DNA of 33,367 bases from CAYNJF01 sp964351745 (GTDB taxonomy: Bacteria; Pseudomonadota; Gammaproteobacteria; Berkiellales; Berkiellaceae). Position numbers and translations under genes: made by a program. Location of the stretch: positions 1-33,367 of the forward strand of contig CAYGPI010000016.1 of NCBI GenBank assembly GCA_964351745.1. The letters are read 5' to 3'. Positions 24,726 through 31,996 of the stretch are shown here, piece after piece. The notes beneath the pieces were generated by a model. That model saw only the letters and a program-made list of their open reading frames with translations. It made no database searches and was not told the DNA's origin. The number at the start of each line of letters is the position of its first letter. Positions within the stretch are counted from its first letter, which is position 1.

Positions 24726-24740
24726 CAAAGAGCGATGAAA

Positions 24741-24959
24741 TTAGTCATAGTTAGGATAAGATTCGCCTAAATAATTGCCCCAAGAGTCGTAGACAGGGTG
24801 CGAATAATAAACAACGGGTTGAGGATAGTTATAATACTCTTCGCCATCGTTGTAGGAGCTGTCTGATAAAACGCTAAAGATAGCGCCAGCAATGATGATT
24901 GATAGCGGATCAAATCCGCCAGAAATCGCTGCTAAATCTTGAGATTTCAGTTGGCGCAT
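24741..24959 (-). CDS. Double-glycine-leader peptide, bacteriocin-like
   Basis: 72 residues. MRQLKSQDLAAISGG matches the double-glycine leader pattern position by position: L at -12, D-L at -8/-7, I at -4, GG at -2/-1. C39-type peptidase ABC transporters cut after such leaders during export. The predicted mature peptide (57 residues) begins with a hydrophobic stretch (FDPLSIIIAGAIFSVL), then a tail with ten Tyr plus Pro, Asn and Gly. It has no Cys, so no disulphide or lanthionine. GGGA lies 8 bases before the ATG. No transporter, immunity or modification gene is next to it. It could be a microcin-like toxin, a signal or a surface peptide. The leader is clear; the role is inferred. Confidence 0.7.
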   Translation of the reverse strand: MRQLKSQDLAAISGGFDPLSIIIAGAIFSVLSDSSYNDGEEYYNYPQPVVYYSHPVYDSWGNYLGESYPNYD

Positions 24960-25066
24960 GGCTTTTTTCCCATAAATTCTATTTGTCCAATTATATAGAA
25001 TTTCTCTGAAATAATCACATTTATTGATTTTTAGGCATAAACCAAGAGCTACACAAGTTTGTTAAC

Positions 25067-25387
25067 TTAAGCAGAGGACGCATATAAGCCCACAACACCG
25101 ATGATGATAAGGCTAAGAGAAATGATTCTAAGTGGAGTAACTAAGTCATTAAAGGCAAAGATACCTATAACAGCAACAAGGGCGGTGCCCAGTCCAGACC
25201 AAATAGCATAAACCAATCCAAGATCTAATTTTTTAAGGGCAATCGTCATCAAAAAAAGACCCAACCCATAAAAAAGTAAAGAAGTGACTGTTGGGGTAAT
25301 TTTTGTAAAACCATCTGATAACTTTAGGGCAGTGGTACCACAAACTTCAAAGACGATAGCGACAAATAGAATAAACCATATATTCAT
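25067..25387 (-). CDS. SMR-family small multidrug/guanidinium transporter
   Basis: 106 residues and four TM helices, the usual small multidrug resistance size. The family works as an antiparallel dimer exchanging protons for cationic drugs, guanidinium or polyamines. The essential Glu is E14 in TM1 (IVFEVCGTTALKLSDGF). Other marks are the GLVYAIWSGLGTA loop (family GxxYAIWxGxG) in TM3 and the Gly-rich TM4. The closest general match by eye is the QacE/EmrE drug-exporter branch. It stands alone, 107 bases from the peptide gene on the same strand. No riboswitch that would mark a guanidinium exporter is recognised upstream. Confidence 0.93.
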   Translation of the reverse strand: MNIWFILFVAIVFEVCGTTALKLSDGFTKITPTVTSLLFYGLGLFLMTIALKKLDLGLVYAIWSGLGTALVAVIGIFAFNDLVTPLRIISLSLIIIGVVGLYASSA

Positions 25388-25504
25388 AATATAATCATTT
25401 GATTAAGTACTGTAGGTACCTTTATACACATTTTTTTGACGAGTAGGTAGTTTTGCTGCGGGTATCGTCAAGATTGCTATAAAGCTTAAATATCATTTTT
25501 TAAA

Positions 25505-25533
25505 TTGGATTTGGTTTGATTTGTCGTTATGAT
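25505..25533 (+). promoter_or_regulatory. Candidate promoter of the 598-residue ankyrin protein
   Basis: TTGGAT (25505-25510), spacer 17, TATGAT (25528-25533). Initiation near 25540 would give a leader of about 26 bases. The ribosome site before the ATG at 25566 is poor. Confidence 0.45.
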
Positions 25534-25565
25534 GACGGCAATTTAAAATAGATAAGTTAGTTGGT

Positions 25566-27362
25566 ATGTTAAGTTTTATAGAAGCAAAGGGTCGTGATAA
25601 AGAAGCCCTTGAATTATTGTTAGCCAAATATTGCCCTTTAGTTTCCTCAGTGTATGGTCAGCTGCCAGTTCAGCAAGGCACCATTAATCATTTAACCTTT
25701 GCTGCTCCGACTTTGGCTGAATTATTCCAAACCCATATCGTTGCCCGAAGGTCAGAAGGGCTCCTTAATGTTGGTGTGCGCTCTCCTTTGGCGGGCGATC
25801 TGTTAGCTTTGCCACGATTTACAAATGCTGCGACAACGATGACTTTAATGCTCGGTGCTTTTAGGCAGCGTACCTTAGAACTCAGTGAGCAGCAAGCAGA
25901 AGTTAGTTTGGATGTTTTGGAAAACGAAGCTTTTTGGGCGATAGCAGCAGCCCAGCTTCACCACAACTTAGCTTACATTTTACAGCGCAATCAAGGTGGG
26001 ATATATATCCCTATTCCTCCAGAGCAGATGGTAGGGATGAGTCACCGCCAACATATTCCTTTAGCGGATTTTGAGGCAAGGCGATCACGTATTTTACTCA
26101 ATGCAAAAAACCAAATGACAGCGGCAGAAGTGTTATTAGGTCATCTCAAAGCTGAAGATCACCCTGAGCTGTTCGCTTACCAAGCTCGAGTTGCACGTGA
26201 GCATTATGCTTCGTTAGTAGCTTTGCGTGAACCAAGCTATATTCGCGCAAAACAACTTAAAGATTGGGTTGAGGTTAGAAATGGAAAAAGTGAAACTTTG
26301 GAATTGACGAGCTGTCACAAAGTTATTTTTAACCCAGATGCTTCGGCAACTTTAACGATGGATCATGATGCCTTTCGCATGCTGCTTACGACGATTCATG
26401 AAGTCTATAGTGGTTTGAGAAAGCGCAGGCAGATAACTTATTTTATAAATTATGCAGATGCTGGAGAATCTCATGCTTTAGATGTCTCTTTATATCAAGG
26501 GGGCTTGCGGATTGTCTATGTGGATCCAGCAAACCAAATTTCGCAACACAGTATTTTGTCGATACTGAAACAATGGCTCACAGAGCTAGGTATTGAGCAT
26601 CAGATTTTAGCCTGTGCTGCTGATTTATTTCCTGCACAAGAGAACAATAATTTGTATGGTTATGCTATCGCAGGTCAATTATCTAATGTGTCGTTTGATA
26701 AGCTAAAAGCAAAAGCTACTTTAGAGCAGCCAACCTTTAAAGATAGTCTTTGGCCAGAAAGACTAGGCAGCTCTGAAGAAAAGATCCCTGGTGTGCAATG
26801 GTTCCCTGTGACGGCTTTAGGTTATAAAACTGTGATTATGGGGCGAGATAAAGCCCAAGCTTTATCTAGACTGGAAGTCCTATACCCAGGAAAGTCTGAG
26901 TCGCATTTAAAGTCATTATCTAAATGGTATGATTTAGATTATGAGAGTGTGCCAGCTAGAACCTATATCGATAGTCGTCGTGAGCGATTGGCAGCACGGA
27001 TTCAAGGTAGTGCTTTTGAAGGGCTTTCCTTGGCAGTCATTAGGCAACGCCTAGGATTAGAAGCAGGTGAGCCTGATGCTAAAGCCATGCGTATGCTTGG
27101 CAATGGCCAAGGACCACGTATGTACTTAGAATATCTGCTTGAAATACACCCATCGCTCATGAATGAACAAAGCCCAACCTCCGGGAAAACTGCTTTACAT
27201 TTTGCTTTAGAAAATGCGCCCGCTAGAGCTGCTTTATTGCTTTCTAAAGGTGCTAAGACCGATCTCCCTAATGCACAGGGGCAGACAGTGGCCGATCTTG
27301 CAAAAGACAAACAGAGTGAGGAGCTCAGTGGTCTCTTCTCTAAGCTTTCTTGTGGACAGTAG
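25566..27362 (+). CDS. Large cytoplasmic protein with C-terminal ankyrin repeats, putative effector
   Basis: 598 residues, no signal peptide. Residues 1-280 are mostly helical and unrecognised. The centre contains GESHALDVSLYQGG (H303), then RIVYVDPANQ (D320), then DLFPAQENNNLYGYA (Q358). The order His-acid-Gln and the strand-like texture recall YopJ or Ulp1 (CE-clan) proteins. The nucleophilic Cys expected a few residues after the Gln is not there; C350 lies before it. About residues 535-590 hold roughly two ankyrin repeats (GKTALHFALEN, DLPNAQGQTVADLA). The ATG at 25566 lacks a strong ribosome site, but a promoter-like pair precedes it. I infer a host-directed protein; the CE-clan link is tentative and may be wrong. 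Confidence 0.7.
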   Translation: MLSFIEAKGRDKEALELLLAKYCPLVSSVYGQLPVQQGTINHLTFAAPTLAELFQTHIVARRSEGLLNVGVRSPLAGDLLALPRFTNAATTMTLMLGAFRQRTLELSEQQAEVSLDVLENEAFWAIAAAQLHHNLAYILQRNQGGIYIPIPPEQMVGMSHRQHIPLADFEARRSRILLNAKNQMTAAEVLLGHLKAEDHPELFAYQARVAREHYASLVALREPSYIRAKQLKDWVEVRNGKSETLELTSCHKVIFNPDASATLTMDHDAFRMLLTTIHEVYSGLRKRRQITYFINYADAGESHALDVSLYQGGLRIVYVDPANQISQHSILSILKQWLTELGIEHQILACAADLFPAQENNNLYGYAIAGQLSNVSFDKLKAKATLEQPTFKDSLWPERLGSSEEKIPGVQWFPVTALGYKTVIMGRDKAQALSRLEVLYPGKSESHLKSLSKWYDLDYESVPARTYIDSRRERLAARIQGSAFEGLSLAVIRQRLGLEAGEPDAKAMRMLGNGQGPRMYLEYLLEIHPSLMNEQSPTSGKTALHFALENAPARAALLLSKGAKTDLPNAQGQTVADLAKDKQSEELSGLFSKLSCGQ

Positions 27363-27390
27363 TTATTAGCCTTTAACGAAATACACGACC

Positions 27391-27456
27391 CTACGTTGTG
27401 TGAGGTTTTTGGGAGCCTATGAGAATTGGGTGGCGCAAATAAACTGCACAACGTAG
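27391..27456. repeat. Perfect 10-base inverted repeat after the ankyrin gene
   Basis: CTACGTTGTG (27391-27400) and CACAACGTAG (27447-27456) flank 46 bases that can form a further small AGG/CCT stem. There is no U-tract. It begins 28 bases after the ankyrin stop. It could be a transcript end, a small structured RNA or a dispersed repeat. Confidence 0.5.
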
Positions 27457-27826
27457 AAACCACGAAGGCATAACTGCGTCAACTTTATGATTTTTGAAAG
27501 ACTGAAAGTTAACACGAAGGAATGATCGTTTAGTCGTTTACATGACGTTTATAGATAGTAGCCTTCTAACTATTCCCAAGTATCAAACTAATTATCATTT
27601 AGATTAGTCACTCATAAGTCAAAAAAATAAAGTTAGAAAAATTTCGATATTTAGCTTTCACAAATGGCAAAAACCATGGCATAGTAAGTAAAAATAAGAA
27701 ATAGAAAAAACAAGCTTTTTGACTTGTTTATATGATCCCTTGAAGTTTAAGGAATGAACCCCAAAATATAATCATAAGAAATGGTGATCATAAATGATAA
27801 AGCTCCACCGGTTGTTTGAGGTATGT
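27457..27826. other. AT-rich intergenic region
   Basis: About 370 bases of very AT-rich sequence with no supported gene. One hairpin, AAACAAG (27708-27714) with CTTGTTT (27723-27729), lacks a U-tract. GAGG at 27818-27821 is the ribosome site of the next small gene. Confidence 0.4.
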
Positions 27827-28042
27827 ATGAAGAAATTATCAGATAAAGTTTGTAAGTTATCTGGCCCGTCTGAATTAAAAGAGCCAACCATAGAGTTAAG
27901 AATAGATAACAAAGGTTTTATTTACTCGAAGCATCGTCAGGACAAACTCCCCATCGACGATGAAGAGTTTGCTCAATTTTGCCAAATGCTAGGTTGCATT
28001 GCCTTAATGGAAATGAAGGACAATGCTCGTATCTTGCATTAA
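27827..28042 (+). CDS. Small hypothetical protein
   Basis: 71 residues; family not recognised. It starts MKKLSDKVCKLSG and has mixed charged and hydrophobic character without TM helices. A strand-like part (TIELRIDNKGFIYSK) is followed by an acidic helix (DDEEFAQFCQMLGCIALMEM) and ends RILH. Start: GAGG lies 5 bases before the ATG at 27827. An in-frame ATG at 27794 with GGTGA upstream would add 11 residues and cannot be excluded. It is convergent with the LRR gene, with only 2 bases between the stops and no terminator between them. The composition looks like a folded cytoplasmic protein. Confidence 0.55.
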   Translation: MKKLSDKVCKLSGPSELKEPTIELRIDNKGFIYSKHRQDKLPIDDEEFAQFCQMLGCIALMEMKDNARILH

Positions 28043-28044
28043 GC

Positions 28045-29379
28045 TTAACGTTTAGGGGCTGGGCGTTGGTATAAAGCTGATTCCATATGATTTTTTTCTT
28101 GGGTATATCCTAGGTAACCAGGTGTTGTCCAAGCTTTATATGTAAACCACGGCGCCCAAGCTTTAGCAGATTCACGTCCGCTAGTATAAGCTTCTTGATG
28201 GGAAGCATCGTCCCAATAGTTAAGCTCTTTCGTTTGCTTTAAGCCGCGATGGAACCAAGCATTTGATGCTACTCTTAACCAACCAACAATACCACCTCCA
28301 AAAGCGCCGCCCATGAAAGCAGAGGAAGGTGCTATCGCTGCTATGAATGATTGGAAGAAGTTAAATGCCATAAAGGTATACATCATAGCGCTGCGAGCAA
28401 ATAGTGGATTGCCGCGACCAAATATTTTTTTGATACTACGATTGATATTAATTTGACGATCTAATTTGTGTGTTAATTTTGGATCTAAACCATTTTGGTT
28501 ATATACCAATCTTACAATATTAATGTTTTTTCTAGAGGCTTCTAACCAATCTTTGACAATCGCTTGGCTTGGAGATGCTCGTGGAATTTCAATCTTTTGG
28601 TAACGCTCATCTCTAATTAGGCTTGTGATAGCATGAAGTTTCCACGCACTCATAGCTTCGCTGTTTAGCCTTAAAGTTTCATGAGGATGTTGCTCTTGGA
28701 TTTGCTCTAACCATCGATTGCGTTGCATCGTGATGTTAAGCCTTGCTTGTTGTGTTTTTGAGAGACAATTATCATCTAATTTCACCTCTTGAATAGATGA
28801 ACTTTCTTCAAGAGCCGATACAACTTTTTTAAGAGTCGTTTGATCATTGAATTGCACATGGCGTAGATCTAAGATTTTGACGGCTAATGTTTTATCTTCA
28901 ATGGCTTTAAGCAATGATTTCCCGTCCATATGGCAATTTTTAAAACTTAAATGTTGGATTGGGGCATTTTTAAGTTGCTGCATAATGGCCGAAACCGTTG
29001 CATCATTTAAAGTAAATCGTTCGAATCTTAAATGCGATTGAATACTTGGATCAATAGCTTGCACGATGGGAAGAAGATTTTCTTCTTGGTCCAATTTACC
29101 CCTCATGGCAACTTTAGTAATCCCATGCATATGGCTCCACTGACCATGATAATATTTAAGTTTAAACATGCCTGTAGGGGAGTAGGTATGAGCTTTAAAA
29201 TGATGGTGCAAACTGTTTTGGCTGTTTAAGAAGGCTTTGATCGCCTCTGCGTGGACTGATGGAGATTGAATAAGAAGTTGAGTTATCTGGAGGTTTGCGA
29301 GATTAGAATTGAGCTGCTCAGCACCTTTTAGATGTTCTGTAATTTTGAGAGTTTCGTTAGGAGAGCTAGAAGATGCCAT
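28045..29379 (-). CDS. Leucine-rich-repeat protein with late membrane hairpin, putative effector
   Basis: 444 residues, no signal peptide. About residues 107-215 show ribonuclease-inhibitor-type LRRs: APIQHLSFKNCHMDGKSLL, VKILDLRHVQFND and IQEVKLDDNCLS, three units with the L-x-x-L-x-L-x-x-N/C-x-L spacing. A basic helical region follows. A hydrophobic, Gly/Ala-rich stretch at about 329-366 (FMAFNFFQSFIAAIAP, then GGAFGGGIVGWL) can form a membrane hairpin. The soluble tail contains EAYTSGRESAKAWAPW. AGAGG lies 9 bases before the ATG. The hairpin-then-short-tail layout, with a Y-x(1,2)-G-x(2,3)-A motif soon after, resembles the Ser-rich protein at 23317. I infer a host-directed protein that may sit in a host membrane; no enzyme domain is seen. 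Confidence 0.72.
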   Translation of the reverse strand: MASSSSPNETLKITEHLKGAEQLNSNLANLQITQLLIQSPSVHAEAIKAFLNSQNSLHHHFKAHTYSPTGMFKLKYYHGQWSHMHGITKVAMRGKLDQEENLLPIVQAIDPSIQSHLRFERFTLNDATVSAIMQQLKNAPIQHLSFKNCHMDGKSLLKAIEDKTLAVKILDLRHVQFNDQTTLKKVVSALEESSSIQEVKLDDNCLSKTQQARLNITMQRNRWLEQIQEQHPHETLRLNSEAMSAWKLHAITSLIRDERYQKIEIPRASPSQAIVKDWLEASRKNINIVRLVYNQNGLDPKLTHKLDRQININRSIKKIFGRGNPLFARSAMMYTFMAFNFFQSFIAAIAPSSAFMGGAFGGGIVGWLRVASNAWFHRGLKQTKELNYWDDASHQEAYTSGRESAKAWAPWFTYKAWTTPGYLGYTQEKNHMESALYQRPAPKR

Positions 29380-29517
29380 GATTGGAGACCTCTTATTATA
29401 GTTGGTTTACTAAAGTGGGTCTGATTCTGTCACAAAAGTTATAGTTAAACAACTAAAATGCTGGGTTGGCTTGGGAATTAAGTTAAATGGATTAAGTTAA
29501 ATAACTTTTGAGGCTTT

Positions 29518-30003
29518 ATGAAAATATTGCAGTGTTGCCTAGTTATCATTTTGCTAGGTATGAGTGGGGCTCTTTTTGCTGATCGTTATCAGGCTAAAGT
29601 GATAGCTGTCAGCGATGGAGACACCATCAAGGTATTAAACCGCCAACAAGTGGTCAAAATAAGATTAGCTTATATTGATGCTCCAGAAATGGGACAGCCA
29701 TACGGCATGCAGTCAAAAATGGCTTTATCTGATCTTATTTATAAAAAAGTCATAGAAGTAGAGCAGGTTGATACAGATCAATATAAAAGAGCCGTTTGCA
29801 TCTTGCATCGTTCTGGAAAAAACATTAATTATGAGATGATCCGATCTGGTCATGCTTGGGTTTATAGTCGATATAATAAAGATCCGACCTTGGTGCAGGC
29901 TCAACGAGAAGCAAAGCAACAGAGCTTAGGATTATGGCGTTTGTCAGCAAATCAACGAATTGAGCCTTGGATTTGGCGTAGAGATCATCGAGGTGGAAGG
30001 TAG
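29518..30003 (+). CDS. Secreted thermonuclease (staphylococcal nuclease family)
   Basis: 161 residues. A Sec signal peptide (MKILQCCLVIILLGMSGALFA, cut about residue 21) sends it to the periplasm or outside. The OB-fold nuclease domain covers most of the rest. Active-site spacing copies S. aureus nuclease: D35, R49, D54 and E57 correspond to D21, R35, D40 and E43, and R91 in DQYKRAV to R87. It should hydrolyse DNA and RNA with calcium. The ATG at 29518 follows TTTTGAGG closely (GAGG 4-5 bases away). The basic tail (RRDHRGGR) may help bind nucleic acid. It could supply nucleotides or attack extracellular DNA; the cell compartment beyond the periplasm is inference. Confidence 0.93.
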   Translation: MKILQCCLVIILLGMSGALFADRYQAKVIAVSDGDTIKVLNRQQVVKIRLAYIDAPEMGQPYGMQSKMALSDLIYKKVIEVEQVDTDQYKRAVCILHRSGKNINYEMIRSGHAWVYSRYNKDPTLVQAQREAKQQSLGLWRLSANQRIEPWIWRRDHRGGR

Positions 30004-30162
30004 TTTTGTTTTGAGTTTGGCTTTATTTCCAGCTGTGGCTGAGCCTGTAACCTGCGCCACTAAGCATTTGCAGCTTGGTGCCTTACATACTTTATATGCC
30101 TTTTGAGTGGCTGCGTGGCATTGAAGTGAGAGGGGCTCTTGTGCGAAAATTAGTGTTTTCAT
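29944..30162 (-). CDS. Possible small Cys-rich protein, antisense overlap with nuclease gene
   Basis: 72 codons from the ATG at 30162, with AAGG 5 bases upstream. It overlaps the last 60 bases of the nuclease gene on the other strand. The product has four clustered cysteines in CHAATQKAYKVCKAPSCKC plus one at the end, and is basic with Thr/Ser/Lys. It is not recognised. For: it fills a gap otherwise without a gene, has a good ribosome site and balanced composition. Against: the antisense overlap and lack of any family. It may be a chance frame. Confidence 0.35.
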   Translation of the reverse strand: MKTLIFAQEPLSLQCHAATQKAYKVCKAPSCKCLVAQVTGSATAGNKAKLKTKLPSTSMISTPNPRLNSLIC

Positions 30163-30185
30163 AATGCCTTATCAAGGATCATTGC

Positions 30186-30776
30186 ATGGGATTTGAGTAT
30201 ATTCGAACGTCAAGGGTTTTGATTCGTCTTGTGACGGTTAGAGATGCCAAATTGATGCATGATGCTTTAAAGCAAAGTATTAAGGATTTAAAGCCGTGGA
30301 TGCCTTGGGCTCAAGAGCTAGCCTCCTTAGAAGATACTAAGTATTTCTTACGCCAAGCTGAAAGCACTTGGAGTAAAGCGCCTGAAGAAAATGTTGAGCG
30401 CTCATTGATTATTATGGACTTAGAAAATAAAAAATACCTTGGCTCTACTGGTATTAAGCCACTTAATTTAATGGTGCCAAGTTTTGAAGTAGGTTATTGG
30501 GTTCATAGTGATCATGCTGGCAAGGGATATATTACAGAGGCATTGAATGCTCTTGTTCAATATGTATTCGGTGAGCTGCGAGCTAACCGTGTCGAAATTC
30601 AATGTGAGGATAGAAACATCAAGAGTTGGCAAGTCGCTGAGCGCTTAAACTTTAACCTTGACGGGACTTTGATGAATCATCGCATGACTGCTGATAACTT
30701 GAAATTGACAAACACTAAACTATATTCTCTGACGGATGCCAGTGCTTTACCTGAGCTCGAAGTCGTTTGGAAATAA
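30186..30776 (+). CDS. GNAT acetyltransferase, RimJ/RimL type
   Basis: 196 residues. Acetyl-CoA-dependent N-acetyltransferase of the family that acetylates ribosomal proteins (RimJ, RimL) and other protein N-termini. The N-terminus has TSRVLIRLVTVRDA. The central EVGYWVHSDHAGKGYITEAL at about 99-118 is motif A, with the pantetheine-binding Gly-rich turn (AGKGY). CEDRNIKSWQVAERLNF is motif B, typical of the RimJ/L branch (N-x-x-S). AAGGATC lies 8 bases before the ATG. Its stop shares a base with the ATG of the TTL-like gene (TAATG), so the two are translated together. The substrate is unknown; coupling suggests a joint protein-modification task. Confidence 0.9.
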   Translation: MGFEYIRTSRVLIRLVTVRDAKLMHDALKQSIKDLKPWMPWAQELASLEDTKYFLRQAESTWSKAPEENVERSLIIMDLENKKYLGSTGIKPLNLMVPSFEVGYWVHSDHAGKGYITEALNALVQYVFGELRANRVEIQCEDRNIKSWQVAERLNFNLDGTLMNHRMTADNLKLTNTKLYSLTDASALPELEVVWK

Positions 30777-31837
30777 TGCCGGCTAAAACATTCTGTTTTA
30801 GTAGTTATGAGCCAGCGATCCGTTTTCATCTTTCTTCGAAGCTAACTAAACTTGGCTGGCAAGTTCAACCGAATCAAGCGTTAGCTCATTTAACAGATAA
30901 ACACTTAACGATTAACGATGATATTTCTATCTTGCTTGAATATAAACATTTGTGCGCCTTATTAATCCAGAGATTTTGCCCTCACATTTGTTTAGAAACT
31001 TTTGCGCTTAATGATATCAATTACCGGCAAGTGATTGAAAATCTTTGGTATCACAAAGATGCTAAGAAACCGTGGATACTAAAACCATCGCTTTTAAATA
31101 ATGGCGATCATATTCATTTGTTTGAGAATATGAAGTCGGTCGTTGCCCATTATACGCAGACAAAACGTTTATCTGGAGATCATGTTCTTCAGCGCTATCT
31201 TGATAAGCCGAAATTATGGGGGGACAGGAAATTCACTTTGCGGATCCCCGGTGTTTTAACAAGCGATAAAGGGGTATTTTTGTATAAACATGGTTATATG
31301 AATATTAGTGCGCTTCCCTTTGAAACTAAATTTAATACTCAAGATCGGCGCACCCACATTACGAACTATATTTTAGATGGTCAATTGGCGAACATCACTC
31401 AACTATCGACACATGATTATCCAGATTTTGATATCATTTATCCAAAAATATGTAAAATTTTGATGCGTTTAATGAAAGCTGTTACGGCTGTTTTTCCGGA
31501 ATATTTAGCAAAAAAACAGCACAAAGCCTTTGAGATTTTTGGATTTGATTTCATTGTAGATAGCCGTAATACACCCTATTTACTTGAGGTGAATCAAGGG
31601 CCAGACTTTCCGATGATAAAAAATCACCCTTTAAATCAAGTCTTATGGGATCCCTTCTGGCAAGCGATGATAGATAGCTTTGTAGAGCCTATTGTTTCGA
31701 ATATCGAAAAAAATAAGTTAGATGACTTTTGTTGTCTATTAGATTATCACCAAGCGACTTCACGTCATTGGCTTGCAAAGATTAAAGGCGAACGCTTTTT
31801 GAAGCGCTTTGGCAACTTGATAACCATTCAAAAGTAG
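30776..31837 (+). CDS. Tubulin-tyrosine-ligase-like ATP-grasp protein
   Basis: 353 residues. The TTL/TTLL family ligates amino acids to protein carboxyl groups using ATP. Signatures in order: KPWILKPSLLNNGDHIHLFE (K103, ATP), HVLQRYLDKPKLWGDRKFTL, then LYKHGYMNIS, RRTHITNYI, and FGFDFIVD (D258, D262). It ends with PYLLEVNQGPDFP, where E271 and N273 are the metal ligands. These follow the eukaryotic TTL order closely, more so than RimK. It has no signal peptide or TM helix. I chose the ATG at 30776, which overlaps the GNAT stop; an in-frame TTG at 30767 would add three residues. A terminator follows at 31857. In a host-associated bacterium a host-protein target is possible, but a bacterial one is equally open. 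Confidence 0.85.
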   Translation: MPAKTFCFSSYEPAIRFHLSSKLTKLGWQVQPNQALAHLTDKHLTINDDISILLEYKHLCALLIQRFCPHICLETFALNDINYRQVIENLWYHKDAKKPWILKPSLLNNGDHIHLFENMKSVVAHYTQTKRLSGDHVLQRYLDKPKLWGDRKFTLRIPGVLTSDKGVFLYKHGYMNISALPFETKFNTQDRRTHITNYILDGQLANITQLSTHDYPDFDIIYPKICKILMRLMKAVTAVFPEYLAKKQHKAFEIFGFDFIVDSRNTPYLLEVNQGPDFPMIKNHPLNQVLWDPFWQAMIDSFVEPIVSNIEKNKLDDFCCLLDYHQATSRHWLAKIKGERFLKRFGNLITIQK

Positions 31838-31856
31838 CTCCAATAAATAGCAAGTC

Positions 31857-31890
31857 AACTTTCCAATCGGTGAGGCTTTGGAGGGTTTTT
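31857..31890 (+). terminator. Terminator of the GNAT-TTL operon
   Basis: AACTTTCCAA (31857-31866) pairs with TTGGAGGGTT (31878-31887), with two G-U pairs, over an 11-base loop. The U-run covers the last stem bases and beyond (31886-31890). It starts 19 bases after the TTL-like stop. Confidence 0.65.
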
Positions 31891-31932
31891 CCGAAGCTAT
31901 GATGTCTTATCTACTTATTTCAGCTCGATGAC

Positions 31933-31960
31933 TTGCATGTGAGTCATAGTTCTATATACT
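31933..31960 (+). promoter_or_regulatory. Candidate promoter of the U-box gene
   Basis: TTGCAT (31933-31938), spacer 16, TATACT (31955-31960). Initiation near 31967 leaves a leader of about 30 bases before the ATG at 31997. The ribosome site (GAGAA) is weak. Confidence 0.5.
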
Positions 31961-31996
31961 GCACTGATTCAAACCATTCCTTGAGAATTTTATACC

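Noticed and set aside
27002..27463. 153-codon minus-strand open frame
   Set aside because: Antisense to the ankyrin end of the 598-residue protein; composition is that of a shadow frame.
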